NCBI GenBank assembly: GCA_018714645.1
Contig: DVND01000163.1
Coordinates: 1-21,088 of the forward strand
Direction: 5' to 3'
DNA from: Candidatus Avimonoglobus intestinipullorum
Lineage (GTDB): Bacteria; Bacillota; Clostridia; UBA1381
Length of the DNA: 21,088 nucleotides
The position numbers were made by a program, and so were the translations under genes. The notes beneath the pieces are model-generated. The model worked only from the letters and a program-made list of their open reading frames with translations, had not been told where the DNA came from and ran no database searches. Positions 1 to 7,365 of this stretch are shown here, piece after piece. The stretch's first letter is position 1, and the number at the start of each line of letters is the position of its first letter.

Positions 1-25
1 GCAGGGGCTATAGGAAAGCCCCTGC
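1..25 (-). terminator. Intrinsic terminator hairpin after the MATE gene
   Basis: A perfect 9-bp inverted repeat, GCAGGGGCT and AGCCCCTGC, with a 7-nt loop, starts two bases past the MATE stop codon. On the minus strand the T-tract would lie outside the window, so it cannot be confirmed. On the plus strand a TTTTT run follows about five bases after the stem, so the hairpin may also end a converging transcript from the left. Confidence 0.65.
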
Positions 26-27
26 GC

Positions 28-1341
28 CTATTTTTGCAGCTGTCTGTTTTTCAAAAGGAAATAGAACAATCCAACTCCCGCCACCAGCAGTTCTGTTGCG
101 GGGAATGCGCACCATACGCCCCGGATGTTCCAAAGCCGGGACAGCAGAAACGCCATGGGGATGATCACCAGGAACCCTCGCAGGATGGAAATAATATGTG
201 CAGGCTGCGGGTGTTCGGTGGAGGTGAAGTACATGGAGATAATGATGTTAAACCCCGCAAACGGGCAGGCGGTAAAGTACAGCCGCAGCCCTTGTGTGGC
301 AATGCGCTGCAACGTGGCATCCTGTTCGCTGTTGAAAATACCTGTAATCTGCGGCGCGCCGAAAAATACCCCCGCATAGATGGCGGCGGAAAAAAGCAGC
401 ATGGCGGCCAACGCGTACCGCAGGGTGGCGTTGATGGTGCGGTGGTCTTGCATGCCATGGCTGCGGCTGACGATGGGCTGGATGCCCTGTGCGATGCCTG
501 TGTAAATGGCGACAACCACCAACGACAGGTTTGCAATCACGCCGTAGGCCGCAACGCCCGCATTCCCTTCCAGGCGCAGGATGATGGCATTGAACACAAT
601 GATGACCACGCCGGAGGAGACCTCTGTCACCAGCGAAGGGACGCCGCTGGAGAGGATCCCTCTAAATAAACGCCCATCCGGCCTGCAGGCTGTGATGTGA
701 AACTGGTTGTTTTTGCGGATAAAATGGGGCGACAAAATCAGGATGCTGATAACCGGCGCCAGGCCGGTGGCAAACACCGCGCCGAAGATCCCCATTTGGC
801 ACGGGAAGATGAACACCCAGTCCAGTACGATGTTGGAAAGGCTTCCGCCGATCATGGCAGCCATGGATAACTGCGGCGCACCGTCGTTGCGGACAAAGCA
901 CAAAAGCACATTATTCAGCAGGAAAGCGGGCGCAAACAGCAAAATGACCTGTAAATAGGTTTTGGACATGGCGAACACATTTCCGTCCGCACCAAACAGG
1001 GAGGCGATGGAACCGGAAAGGAAGAGCCCAATCAGTACAAACATGGCTGCAAACGCGGCGGCGAGGTACAATGCGTTGGTGAACGTGCGGTTAGCGGCGG
1101 CGTGATCCTGCCGGCTTTTTTGGATGGAATATTTGGTGCCGCCGCCCATGCCGATCATAAGCCCGCTCCCATGGATAAAGCTGTAAATGGGGATGGCCAG
1201 GTTCAGGGCCGCCAGCCCGTTTGTCCCCAGCCCCTTGGAGACAAAAAAGGTATCCGCCAGTATATAACAGGACAGCCCGATCATCCCCATTACATTCAGG
1301 GATGCATATTTGGCAAAATCCCGGAAACAATTCGATTGCAT
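28..1341 (-). CDS. MATE family efflux transporter, MepA-like
   Basis: This encodes a 437-residue polytopic inner-membrane protein of the MATE (multidrug and toxic compound extrusion) family, which expels drugs or metabolites in exchange for Na+ or H+. The whole protein is hydrophobic segments joined by short loops. The N-terminal block with DTFFVSKGLG, followed by GSGLMIGMGGGTKYSI, and the mid-protein block FGAVFATGLAP are typical of MepA-type members. The start is placed at 1341 because AGGAGG lies about 8 bases upstream; an in-frame ATG at 1392 has no such site and falls inside the leader hairpin. The gene follows the ABC exporter operon in the same direction but has its own promoter and an attenuator-like leader. 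The substrate cannot be read from the sequence. Confidence 0.93.
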   Translation of the reverse strand: MQSNCFRDFAKYASLNVMGMIGLSCYILADTFFVSKGLGTNGLAALNLAIPIYSFIHGSGLMIGMGGGTKYSIQKSRQDHAAANRTFTNALYLAAAFAAMFVLIGLFLSGSIASLFGADGNVFAMSKTYLQVILLFAPAFLLNNVLLCFVRNDGAPQLSMAAMIGGSLSNIVLDWVFIFPCQMGIFGAVFATGLAPVISILILSPHFIRKNNQFHITACRPDGRLFRGILSSGVPSLVTEVSSGVVIIVFNAIILRLEGNAGVAAYGVIANLSLVVVAIYTGIAQGIQPIVSRSHGMQDHRTINATLRYALAAMLLFSAAIYAGVFFGAPQITGIFNSEQDATLQRIATQGLRLYFTACPFAGFNIIISMYFTSTEHPQPAHIISILRGFLVIIPMAFLLSRLWNIRGVWCAFPATELLVAGVGLFYFLLKNRQLQK

Positions 1342-1373
1342 TTTCAAAACCTCCTGAAATACAGCCGGCAGGC

Positions 1374-1432
1374 AAAAAAACAAGCATTGCATTCCGTATC
1401 TTCAATGGCCTAACGATACGGAACCAATGCTT
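1374..1432 (-). terminator. Leader terminator (putative attenuator) upstream of the MATE gene
   Basis: On the minus strand the arms at 1432-1415 and 1400-1382 pair as 8 bp (AAGCATTG/CAATGCTT) plus 9 bp (TTCCGTATC/GATACGGAA), separated by a small internal loop and closed by a 14-nt loop. One G and then seven T residues (1380-1374) follow, which is a strong intrinsic terminator. It lies downstream of the promoter at 1465-1493 and upstream of the MATE ribosome binding site. It would therefore end transcripts inside the MATE leader unless the hairpin is prevented from forming. It would also stop read-through from the ABC operon. The attenuator role is an inference from position. Confidence 0.8.
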
Positions 1433-1466
1433 TAAAGCTTACCCGGCGGCAACTTTTTTCACTCAT
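1410..1466 (-). other. Possible leader-peptide frame in the MATE 5' leader
   Basis: An 18-codon frame, MSEKSCRRVSFKALVPYR, ends with TAG in the hairpin loop, so its last codons (Val-Pro-Tyr-Arg) form the 5' arm of the terminator. A ribosome stalled there would block the hairpin, as in known antibiotic-resistance leaders. Against it: the ATG overlaps the -10 box of the only good promoter, so it would be missing from that transcript, and no Shine-Dalgarno site is visible. An internal TTG start (1427) would leave only a five-residue peptide. Treat this as a hypothesis. Confidence 0.25.
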
Positions 1467-1514
1467 TTTAGCACAGGATTCTATACATGTCAAGTATTTT
1501 ATGTTGCCGCCCGG
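1442..1514. repeat. Inverted repeat bracketing the MATE promoter
   Basis: CCCGGCGGCAAC (1442-1453) and GTTGCCGCCCGG (1503-1514) are complementary at 11 of 12 positions and lie 49 bp apart, with the MATE promoter between them. On the plus strand the right arm is followed directly by seven T residues, giving a terminator-like end. No plus-strand gene is seen here. It could be a protein-binding dyad or the end of an antisense transcript. Confidence 0.4.
1465..1493 (-). promoter_or_regulatory. Sigma-A promoter of the MATE gene
   Basis: The -35 box TTGACA (1493-1488), a 17-bp spacer and the -10 box TAAAAT (1470-1465) match the vegetative consensus at 11 of 12 positions. The predicted transcription start is near 1458, giving a leader of about 117 nt before the MATE ATG. 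The terminator hairpin lies inside that leader. Confidence 0.75.
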
Positions 1515-1519
1515 TTTTT

Positions 1520-3259
1520 TTATTTTGAATGGGCGAATTGGCTGTTATAGAGCTCGTAGTAGAAGCCCCGTTTTTCCAGCAATTCCTCGTGCCGCCCCTG
1601 TTCGACAATCTGTCCCGCCCGCATGACCAGGATGACGTCGGCGTTCTGGATGGTGGACAGGCGGTGCGCCACAACAAAGCTGGTGCGCCCCTCCATCATC
1701 TTGATAAATGCTTCCTGCACCAACAGCTCCGTCCGGGTGTCGATATTGCTGGTGGCTTCGTCCAGGATGAGGATATCCGGGTCGCGCAGCATCACGCGGG
1801 CGATACAAAGCAGCTGTTTCTGCCCCTGGGACAGGTTCCCGCCCGACTCAGACACAACCGTGTCGTACCCCTGGGGGAGCCGGCGGATGAAGCTATGGGC
1901 CTGCGTGATTTTTGCCGCCTTGAGGATTTCGTCGTCGGTGGCGTTTTCGCTGCCATAGGAGATATTTTCCCGGATGGTTCCCGAAAACAGCCAGGTTTCC
2001 TGCAGCACCATGCCGAAAAAGGAGCGCAGCCCCGCCCTGGTATACCGGCGGATATCTGTGCCGTCCACTTCGATGCTGCCGTCGGTGACGTCATAAAACC
2101 GCAGCAGCAGGTTGATGAGGGTGGTTTTGCCGCAGCCGGTGGGGCCGACGATGGCAACCGTACTGCCCGGGGCCACGTTCAGATTGAGGTCTTGGATCAG
2201 ACGCTGGTCCGGGCGGTAGGAGAAGTCCACATGCTTGAACGTAACGGCGCCCTCCGAGCCGCTCTTTACGATAGCATCCGGCGCGTCCGGCTGTTCGGAC
2301 GGCTCATCCAGCACCGCGAACACCCGCTGGGCAGAGGCAAACGCCGTCTGGAGCTGGGTGATAATGCCTGTGATTTCATTGAACGGCTTGGTGTATTGGT
2401 TTGCATAGCTTAAAAACATGCTGATGTTTCCCACCGAAAGCCCGCCGTTAATGGCGCTGACAGCGCCGAATACGCCCACGGCCGCATAGACGATAGAATT
2501 GACAAACCGCGTGCTGGGGTTGGACAGGGAGGAAAAAAACTGCGCTTTTTGGCCGTGTACATAGAGCTTTTGATTCAGCGTGTCAAATTCCGCTTCCGCG
2601 CGGCGCTCGTAACCAAAGCATTTTACCAGCTTCATGTTGCCGATAAATTCCTCCGCATAGCCGGAAAGCTCCCCCTGGACCATTGTCTGGGAGCGGAAAT
2701 GTCGGAAGGACCCCTTGGCGATAAAAGCGGCCACGAACAGCGACAGCGGCGTCAGCAAAATGACCACCAGCGCCACGGCGATGTCTGCCTGCAGCATGAA
2801 AATAAGCGTCCCCACAATGGTCACAATGCCTGTAAAGAGCTGGGTAAAACCCTGCAGCAATCCGTCCGAGACCTGATCGATATCATTGACGGCGCGGCTG
2901 ATTAAATCGCCGTGGGAATGGCCGTCAATATATTTCAGCGGTACGGTGCTGAGTTTTTCAAACAGCCGGTTCCGCAAATCCTTGACCGTGCGGTAGGTGA
3001 TAATATTGGTAAAATACGCCTGGAGCCATTGGAAAACACCAACGCCGCAGATTGCCAGACCCAACCGCAGCAGGATGTTTAGGAGGGCTTCAAAATCCAC
3101 ATGGTGATAATCGACGATGAGATCAATGGCGTTCCCGATCAATACCGGCACCAGCAGGGAGAGCCAGACGCTGACAACCGCGCACGCCAGCGCAATGAAC
3201 AAAAAGGGCATATAGGGTTTTGTGTAGGACAATAACCGCCTTAATACAGGTTTATTCAT
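1520..3259 (-). CDS. ABC exporter half-transporter, ATP-hydrolysing subunit of a heterodimer
   Basis: A 579-residue fused permease-ATPase (type IV exporter fold). About six membrane segments occupy residues 1-300 and the nucleotide-binding domain residues 335-579. Visible motifs are Walker A GPTGCGKTT (372-380), Q-loop Q420, signature LSQGQ (476-480, second Gly replaced by Gln), Walker B ILILD (496-500) with catalytic Glu501, and H-loop His532. The canonical Glu and His with a non-canonical signature are what is expected of the subunit that supplies the active Walker sites in heterodimers such as BmrCD, LmrCD and TM287/288. Its start overlaps the end of the partner gene by 8 bp, so the two are translationally coupled. 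Drug export is the usual role, but the substrate is unknown. Confidence 0.93.
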   Translation of the reverse strand: MNKPVLRRLLSYTKPYMPFLFIALACAVVSVWLSLLVPVLIGNAIDLIVDYHHVDFEALLNILLRLGLAICGVGVFQWLQAYFTNIITYRTVKDLRNRLFEKLSTVPLKYIDGHSHGDLISRAVNDIDQVSDGLLQGFTQLFTGIVTIVGTLIFMLQADIAVALVVILLTPLSLFVAAFIAKGSFRHFRSQTMVQGELSGYAEEFIGNMKLVKCFGYERRAEAEFDTLNQKLYVHGQKAQFFSSLSNPSTRFVNSIVYAAVGVFGAVSAINGGLSVGNISMFLSYANQYTKPFNEITGIITQLQTAFASAQRVFAVLDEPSEQPDAPDAIVKSGSEGAVTFKHVDFSYRPDQRLIQDLNLNVAPGSTVAIVGPTGCGKTTLINLLLRFYDVTDGSIEVDGTDIRRYTRAGLRSFFGMVLQETWLFSGTIRENISYGSENATDDEILKAAKITQAHSFIRRLPQGYDTVVSESGGNLSQGQKQLLCIARVMLRDPDILILDEATSNIDTRTELLVQEAFIKMMEGRTSFVVAHRLSTIQNADVILVMRAGQIVEQGRHEELLEKRGFYYELYNSQFAHSK

Positions 3260-4991
3260 CTTGCGCCTCCTCTCCGCTGTAGTGCTGTGAACTGCATATA
3301 TCCCGATAAACCGGGCAGGTTTCCAGCAGCTGCCGATGAGTGCCTATCCCGGCGATGCACCCGTCATCCATGACAATCAGCTTGTCCGCATGGGCAACGG
3401 TGCTGACGCGCTGGGAAACCAGTATAACTGCAGATTCGCGGATATCGCGCGCCAATGCCTTGCGCAGCGCCGCATCGGTGGCGTAATCCAGGGCGCTGGC
3501 GCTGTCGTCAAAGATGAGCAGCGGCGGTTTGCCCACCAGTGCGCGGGCGATGGTCAGCCGTTGCCGCTGGCCGCCGGACAGGTTTTTCCCGCCCTGCTCG
3601 ATATGGGTTTTAAGCCCCTGCGGCAATTGCTGCACAAAATCCAGCGCCTGCGCCGTGGCAAGGGCGGACAACAATTCCTTCTCTGTGGCGTCCGCTTTGC
3701 CCCAGCGCAGGTTTTTTTCAATGGAGCCGGACACCAGCGCCGCGTGCTGCGGCACGATGCCGATAAAGCCGCGTAGTTGGGACAGTGGATACTGCCGCAC
3801 GTCTGTCCCGTAGAATTGGACTGCGCCTGTTGTGGCGTCATAAAATCTGGGAATCAGGTTGACCAGCGTGGATTTCCCGGAGCCGGTTCCGCCGATAATT
3901 CCCACCGTTTCACCGGGCGCAATGGTGAAATCCAGGCCGGACAGCGCCGTCTCCCGGCTGCCCGGATAGGAAAAGGACACCTTACGAAATGCAACGAGCG
4001 GCGCATCGGGCCGCGGTGCAACCGGCTGTTCTGTTTGGGATTGGATGCTGGAGGTTGTTTCTAAAATTTCGTTGACGCGGCTTGCCGAAGCCGATGCCTT
4101 CGTGAAAATAACCACTAAATTCGCCACGACAATCAATGCCAGCAGCACCTGCGTCATGTAATTGACGAAGGCGATGATTTCACCCTGCGTCAAAGCGCCG
4201 TCATAAACCTGATAGCCGCTGACCCAGATGATGACAAGGATCCCCACATTCATGACTGCATAGGTCAGGGGGTTCAGCAGGGCGGACAATTTGCCGACGT
4301 TGACGGCGGTCTGCGCCAATTCATCGCTGGCCTGCTCAAAGCGGGCACGCTCCCGGCCCTGCCGCGAAAATGCACGGATGACGCGCGCGCCTTCCAGAGT
4401 TTCACGGGTGATGAGGGAGATGGCGTCCAGCTTTTTTTGCATGGCTTTGAAAAAGGGGACAGAGCGGTTCATGATGACGAACAGGATGAGTGCGATCAAG
4501 GGCATCACCACTGCAAATACCAAGGACAGCTTTAAATCAATAAACGCCGCCATGATTACCGCTCCCACCGCCAAGAACGGCGCGCGCACCACCAGGCGGA
4601 TCAGCATGGCCACGGCAAGCTGCAGCTGGTTGACGTCATTGGTGACGCGGGTGATGAGGGAATGGGTGCCAAAGCGGTCCAATTCCGCATGGGAAAAGGA
4701 ATTGATTTTTTGAAACAAGGTTTTGCGCAGCTCGGTCCCCACGCCCTGAGAAGCGATGGAGGCCATATACTGGCACACCAGCGCGCTGGCCAGGCTGACG
4801 ATGCTGATGAGCAGCAGCAGCCCGCCCATGCGGTATACGTAAGCGGCGTCGCCGTTTTTGACGCCGATATCGATGACGCGGATCATCACCAGCGGCACAA
4901 TCAGTTCTAAAACGGCTTCCGCCAGTTTGAACAAGGGGCCGAGCAACGTTTGTTTTCGGTATTTTTTTAAAAAATAAGCGAGTTTAAACAT
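3252..4991 (-). CDS. ABC exporter half-transporter, degenerate-site subunit of a heterodimer
   Basis: A 579-residue fused permease-ATPase, the first gene of a two-gene operon. Six membrane segments lie within residues 1-300 and the ATPase domain at 335-579. Walker A GGTGSGKST (367-375), Q-loop Q415 and the signature LSGGQ (471-475) are canonical. The Walker B strand LLIFD (491-495) is followed by Asp496 instead of the catalytic Glu, and the H-loop His is Gln527. The subunit should therefore bind ATP at a degenerate site while lending its good signature to the active site of its partner (1520-3259). The ATG at 4991 has AAAGGA about 11 bases upstream. A consensus promoter lies just upstream (5044-5072). 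Confidence 0.93.
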   Translation of the reverse strand: MFKLAYFLKKYRKQTLLGPLFKLAEAVLELIVPLVMIRVIDIGVKNGDAAYVYRMGGLLLLISIVSLASALVCQYMASIASQGVGTELRKTLFQKINSFSHAELDRFGTHSLITRVTNDVNQLQLAVAMLIRLVVRAPFLAVGAVIMAAFIDLKLSLVFAVVMPLIALILFVIMNRSVPFFKAMQKKLDAISLITRETLEGARVIRAFSRQGRERARFEQASDELAQTAVNVGKLSALLNPLTYAVMNVGILVIIWVSGYQVYDGALTQGEIIAFVNYMTQVLLALIVVANLVVIFTKASASASRVNEILETTSSIQSQTEQPVAPRPDAPLVAFRKVSFSYPGSRETALSGLDFTIAPGETVGIIGGTGSGKSTLVNLIPRFYDATTGAVQFYGTDVRQYPLSQLRGFIGIVPQHAALVSGSIEKNLRWGKADATEKELLSALATAQALDFVQQLPQGLKTHIEQGGKNLSGGQRQRLTIARALVGKPPLLIFDDSASALDYATDAALRKALARDIRESAVILVSQRVSTVAHADKLIVMDDGCIAGIGTHRQLLETCPVYRDICSSQHYSGEEAQDE

Positions 4992-5043
4992 GTATTTTTA
5001 ATTCCTTTGTGCATATATAGTTTATTGTTGTCAAATTTATTTT

Positions 5044-5072
5044 ATTATATTGCGCTTTTGAACAATTGTCAA
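5044..5072 (-). promoter_or_regulatory. Consensus sigma-A promoter of the ABC exporter operon
   Basis: TTGACA (5072-5067), a 17-bp spacer and TATAAT (5049-5044) match the vegetative consensus perfectly, with a predicted start near 5037 and a leader of about 46 nt. An imperfect dyad, TTGAACAATTGTCAA (5058-5072), covers the -35 box. A second TTGTCAA copy at 5028-5034 lies at the start of the transcript. These could be operator half-sites for a repressor not encoded in this window. Confidence 0.8.
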
Positions 5073-5091
5073 TGTTAACCAAAAATATAAA

Positions 5092-5120
5092 ACAAAAAAC
5101 GGATTGTTCTTACAATCCGT
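5092..5120 (-). terminator. Intrinsic terminator of the stalk-domain protein gene
   Basis: An 8-bp stem, ACGGATTG/CAATCCGT (5099-5106 and 5113-5120), with a 6-nt loop lies just past the stop codon at 5129. On the minus strand a run of six T residues (5098-5093) follows the stem. It separates this gene from the ABC operon promoter a few tens of bases downstream. A T-tract on the plus side (5121-5125) makes the element symmetrical. Confidence 0.85.
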
Positions 5121-5128
5121 TTTTTATA

Positions 5129-7261
5129 TTACTGTAAATACGCAGCAAATGCCGAGAACATACACATTCCAAATTGCTCATAGCCGGCATTGTTTGGATT
5201 TGATCTGCTGGATGGGTTGTAATTTAAATCCCGGTCGTAGGTCAGGGCAATGGGGACAAAATACAGGTTTTCATATTCAGAGAACACCCGGTCTTGCTCC
5301 AGCATTAAATGAAAGATGTTCGTATCTATCGTTTTGTTTGCCCCGTTGAAATAAGGCGCAGAGGCGATAAAGATGGGCATATCGGGATCGTCCTGGCGGA
5401 TGGCGTCCACAATTTTTTTCATGTTATCGACATTCGTGACGGGGTCTGACAAATCGGTTGTCCCAAAGAATAATTGAACAGCCGTTGGGGATATGCCTGT
5501 GTACTGTTTATAGTAATTCCAGTCAAACCGCTCCGTTTCCGGGTTATAAAACGGGTTTTCCTGGTTGAGCCCAGTATCATATCCTGTATAGGTGAAGGGC
5601 TGCAAATACATCCCTGCTGAATAATGCAGGCGTCCCTCGTGGCCGCCTGTACGGGAACCCACAAAGGAAATCCGGTCGGTATAGGTATTGATTTTGCGCA
5701 TCCATATCTCAGAATTAAATGTGGATGTATCGCCGATGGTCAGGAGGCGCATGCGTTGCTGCATCGTCTTTGGGGAAACCAGCCGCACGGTGGAGGAAAG
5801 GGTGGATAAAACCTCATCCCCTCTTGAAATCGTCAGTGTCAGCGGGTAATCCCCCAGCTGGTCGTCCGTCCCTTTGAGCGCATACCCCTTCTGTGTTGCT
5901 TCGCCGATGGCGCAGTCCCAAGTGAAGGTGCAGTCGCTGTAATTGGGGGAGACCGCATAATTGTATAAATTCAGCGTTAAGAAGGTGGAAACGTAAATCT
6001 CTTTCGGGAGATAAGCGATCTGGTTTTCCATTTTTACCAGCTGCACGTTTTCGGGGAGCCCTGCGTTTTCTATCGTAGTGTAAGAGGTAGAAGGGTATGG
6101 TACGTGTAGCGTAATGGGTAAAACGGTACCGTGCAGCATGTTAAATGCCCAGGTGATATTTGTGGCTTCACAATAGATATCGCCGGTGAGCGCGGTACAA
6201 TTTGCAAACAGATGGCCCGTATTGGTTACGCCGGAGGGGATTGTTTTCAGGGCCGTCATTTCGGGGCAGTTGGCACAAAAGCTTTCCATATCTGTTATTT
6301 TTTCAGGGATTTTATCTATGTAGCGCATATTCGGAGATCTGGAAAAGAGGTATGGGCCGCTGGTGGAATCCGGCAGGTTATAGACATATTTCAGATTCGC
6401 ACATTCCCTGAATAAATTTGCTGCATTTTCGCATTGCACGCCCGTTTCAAAGGTCACGCTTTCGATGGTGGCATCATAAGAAAAGACAATGGTGTTCTGT
6501 TCCTCATTCAAAGCGACCTGGGTGATATAAGTGGTTTTCCCGCCGATTTTTGCCGGGACCAGCACGGCTGTCTGGGTACCATTGTATGCGGTAATCAGCG
6601 CATAATCATTGTCTGCATAGGCGTCCATATCCACGGTGTAGCCATAGCTTTCGGCTTCGTCCAGGCTCCAGTCGGAATTGGCGCCGACGTCATACGGCGG
6701 CTCTGTGGGGAATTCCTCCTGGGTTTCGATATAGATGCTGCTGGTTTCATTGTCCCACTCTACCGAGGAATCGGTGGCTTCTGCAATCGCCCGCAGGGGG
6801 AGATAGGTTGTCCCATTGGCGATAAAGGGTTCCACAGGTGTCCCGTCCGCCGCGGCCAGCGTCAGCTTTTCATCGTTCAAATAGACGGAAATATTGTTAT
6901 AAGTAACAGAAATGGTGGTCGTCCCGTTATTTTTTTGCGGCGCTTCCGCCTGGGGGCGCTCCGGCTGCGCTTCGGATGTTTCTGAAAGATACACGCTGTA
7001 GGTTTCCTGATCCCAGTCCACCTGCATTTGCAGCGCCTCCGCCACCGCGCGCAGGGGCAGATAGGTGGTATCCGCATAAATAAAGGGTTCCACATAGTTG
7101 CCGTCCGCGTCGTATAGGTCTACGGCTTCCTGATCGATATACAGGCTGATACCGCGGTATGTAACATCAATGTCTTTTTCAGTAACCGCTGCGGATGCGG
7201 GAAGGATCCCAACAAATAACGCGCAGGCGGTAAATAACAACAGTACTTTTTTCAACTGCAT
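5129..7261 (-). CDS. Secreted stalk-domain protein with leucine-rich repeats and a degenerate SGNH-like domain
   Basis: A 710-residue exported protein. A Lys-Lys plus hydrophobic signal peptide (1-24) ends ASA. Two copper-amine-oxidase-N-like 'stalk' domains follow (about 33-93 and 118-178), each with TTYLPLRA(V/I)AEA and a Val-Asp/Glu-Trp-Asp turn, separated by a Pro/Glu/Gln-rich linker. Residues about 240-400 resemble BspA-type leucine-rich repeats (LFRECANL, SFCANCPEM, LFANCTAL). A beta-rich linker then leads to an SGNH/GDSL-hydrolase-like domain (about 504-710). In that domain the nucleophile motif is GDT (510-512), the block III Asn is Thr602, and the Asp/His pair is Ser685/Asn688, so catalysis looks lost. 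The start at 7261 has GGAGG about 8 bases upstream; an upstream ATG at 7315 is less likely. No sortase motif or membrane anchor is seen, so cell-wall or carbohydrate binding is inferred only. Confidence 0.82.
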   Translation of the reverse strand: MQLKKVLLLFTACALFVGILPASAAVTEKDIDVTYRGISLYIDQEAVDLYDADGNYVEPFIYADTTYLPLRAVAEALQMQVDWDQETYSVYLSETSEAQPERPQAEAPQKNNGTTTISVTYNNISVYLNDEKLTLAAADGTPVEPFIANGTTYLPLRAIAEATDSSVEWDNETSSIYIETQEEFPTEPPYDVGANSDWSLDEAESYGYTVDMDAYADNDYALITAYNGTQTAVLVPAKIGGKTTYITQVALNEEQNTIVFSYDATIESVTFETGVQCENAANLFRECANLKYVYNLPDSTSGPYLFSRSPNMRYIDKIPEKITDMESFCANCPEMTALKTIPSGVTNTGHLFANCTALTGDIYCEATNITWAFNMLHGTVLPITLHVPYPSTSYTTIENAGLPENVQLVKMENQIAYLPKEIYVSTFLTLNLYNYAVSPNYSDCTFTWDCAIGEATQKGYALKGTDDQLGDYPLTLTISRGDEVLSTLSSTVRLVSPKTMQQRMRLLTIGDTSTFNSEIWMRKINTYTDRISFVGSRTGGHEGRLHYSAGMYLQPFTYTGYDTGLNQENPFYNPETERFDWNYYKQYTGISPTAVQLFFGTTDLSDPVTNVDNMKKIVDAIRQDDPDMPIFIASAPYFNGANKTIDTNIFHLMLEQDRVFSEYENLYFVPIALTYDRDLNYNPSSRSNPNNAGYEQFGMCMFSAFAAYLQ

Positions 7262-7321
7262 GAAAATAACCTCCAATCTTATTATAAGGGCAAGGCGCCT
7301 ATCGTCTTGCCTCATACCGAT

Positions 7322-7351
7322 ACAATAAAAACATCATGGCGAAACAGTCAA
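7322..7351 (-). promoter_or_regulatory. Weak candidate promoter for the stalk-domain gene
   Basis: TTGACT (7351-7346), an 18-bp spacer and TATTGT (7327-7322) lie about 60 bases upstream of the start codon. A TATAAT at 7286-7281 is too close to the ribosome binding site and lacks a -35 box. The gap between this gene and rlmH is 104 bases and holds no convincing terminator. Read-through from the murA operon is therefore also possible. Confidence 0.35.
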
Positions 7352-7365
7352 GCCATTTCTGCCGT

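Noticed and set aside
1529..2413. A 294-codon open frame on the plus strand.
   Set aside because: It lies wholly antisense to the ATPase domain of the ABC exporter subunit, has low-complexity Gly/Ala/Arg/Asp composition and no ribosome binding site.
7264..7290. TATAAT as a promoter for the stalk-domain gene.
   Set aside because: The predicted start would fall on the ribosome binding site, and no -35 box lies at a workable distance.
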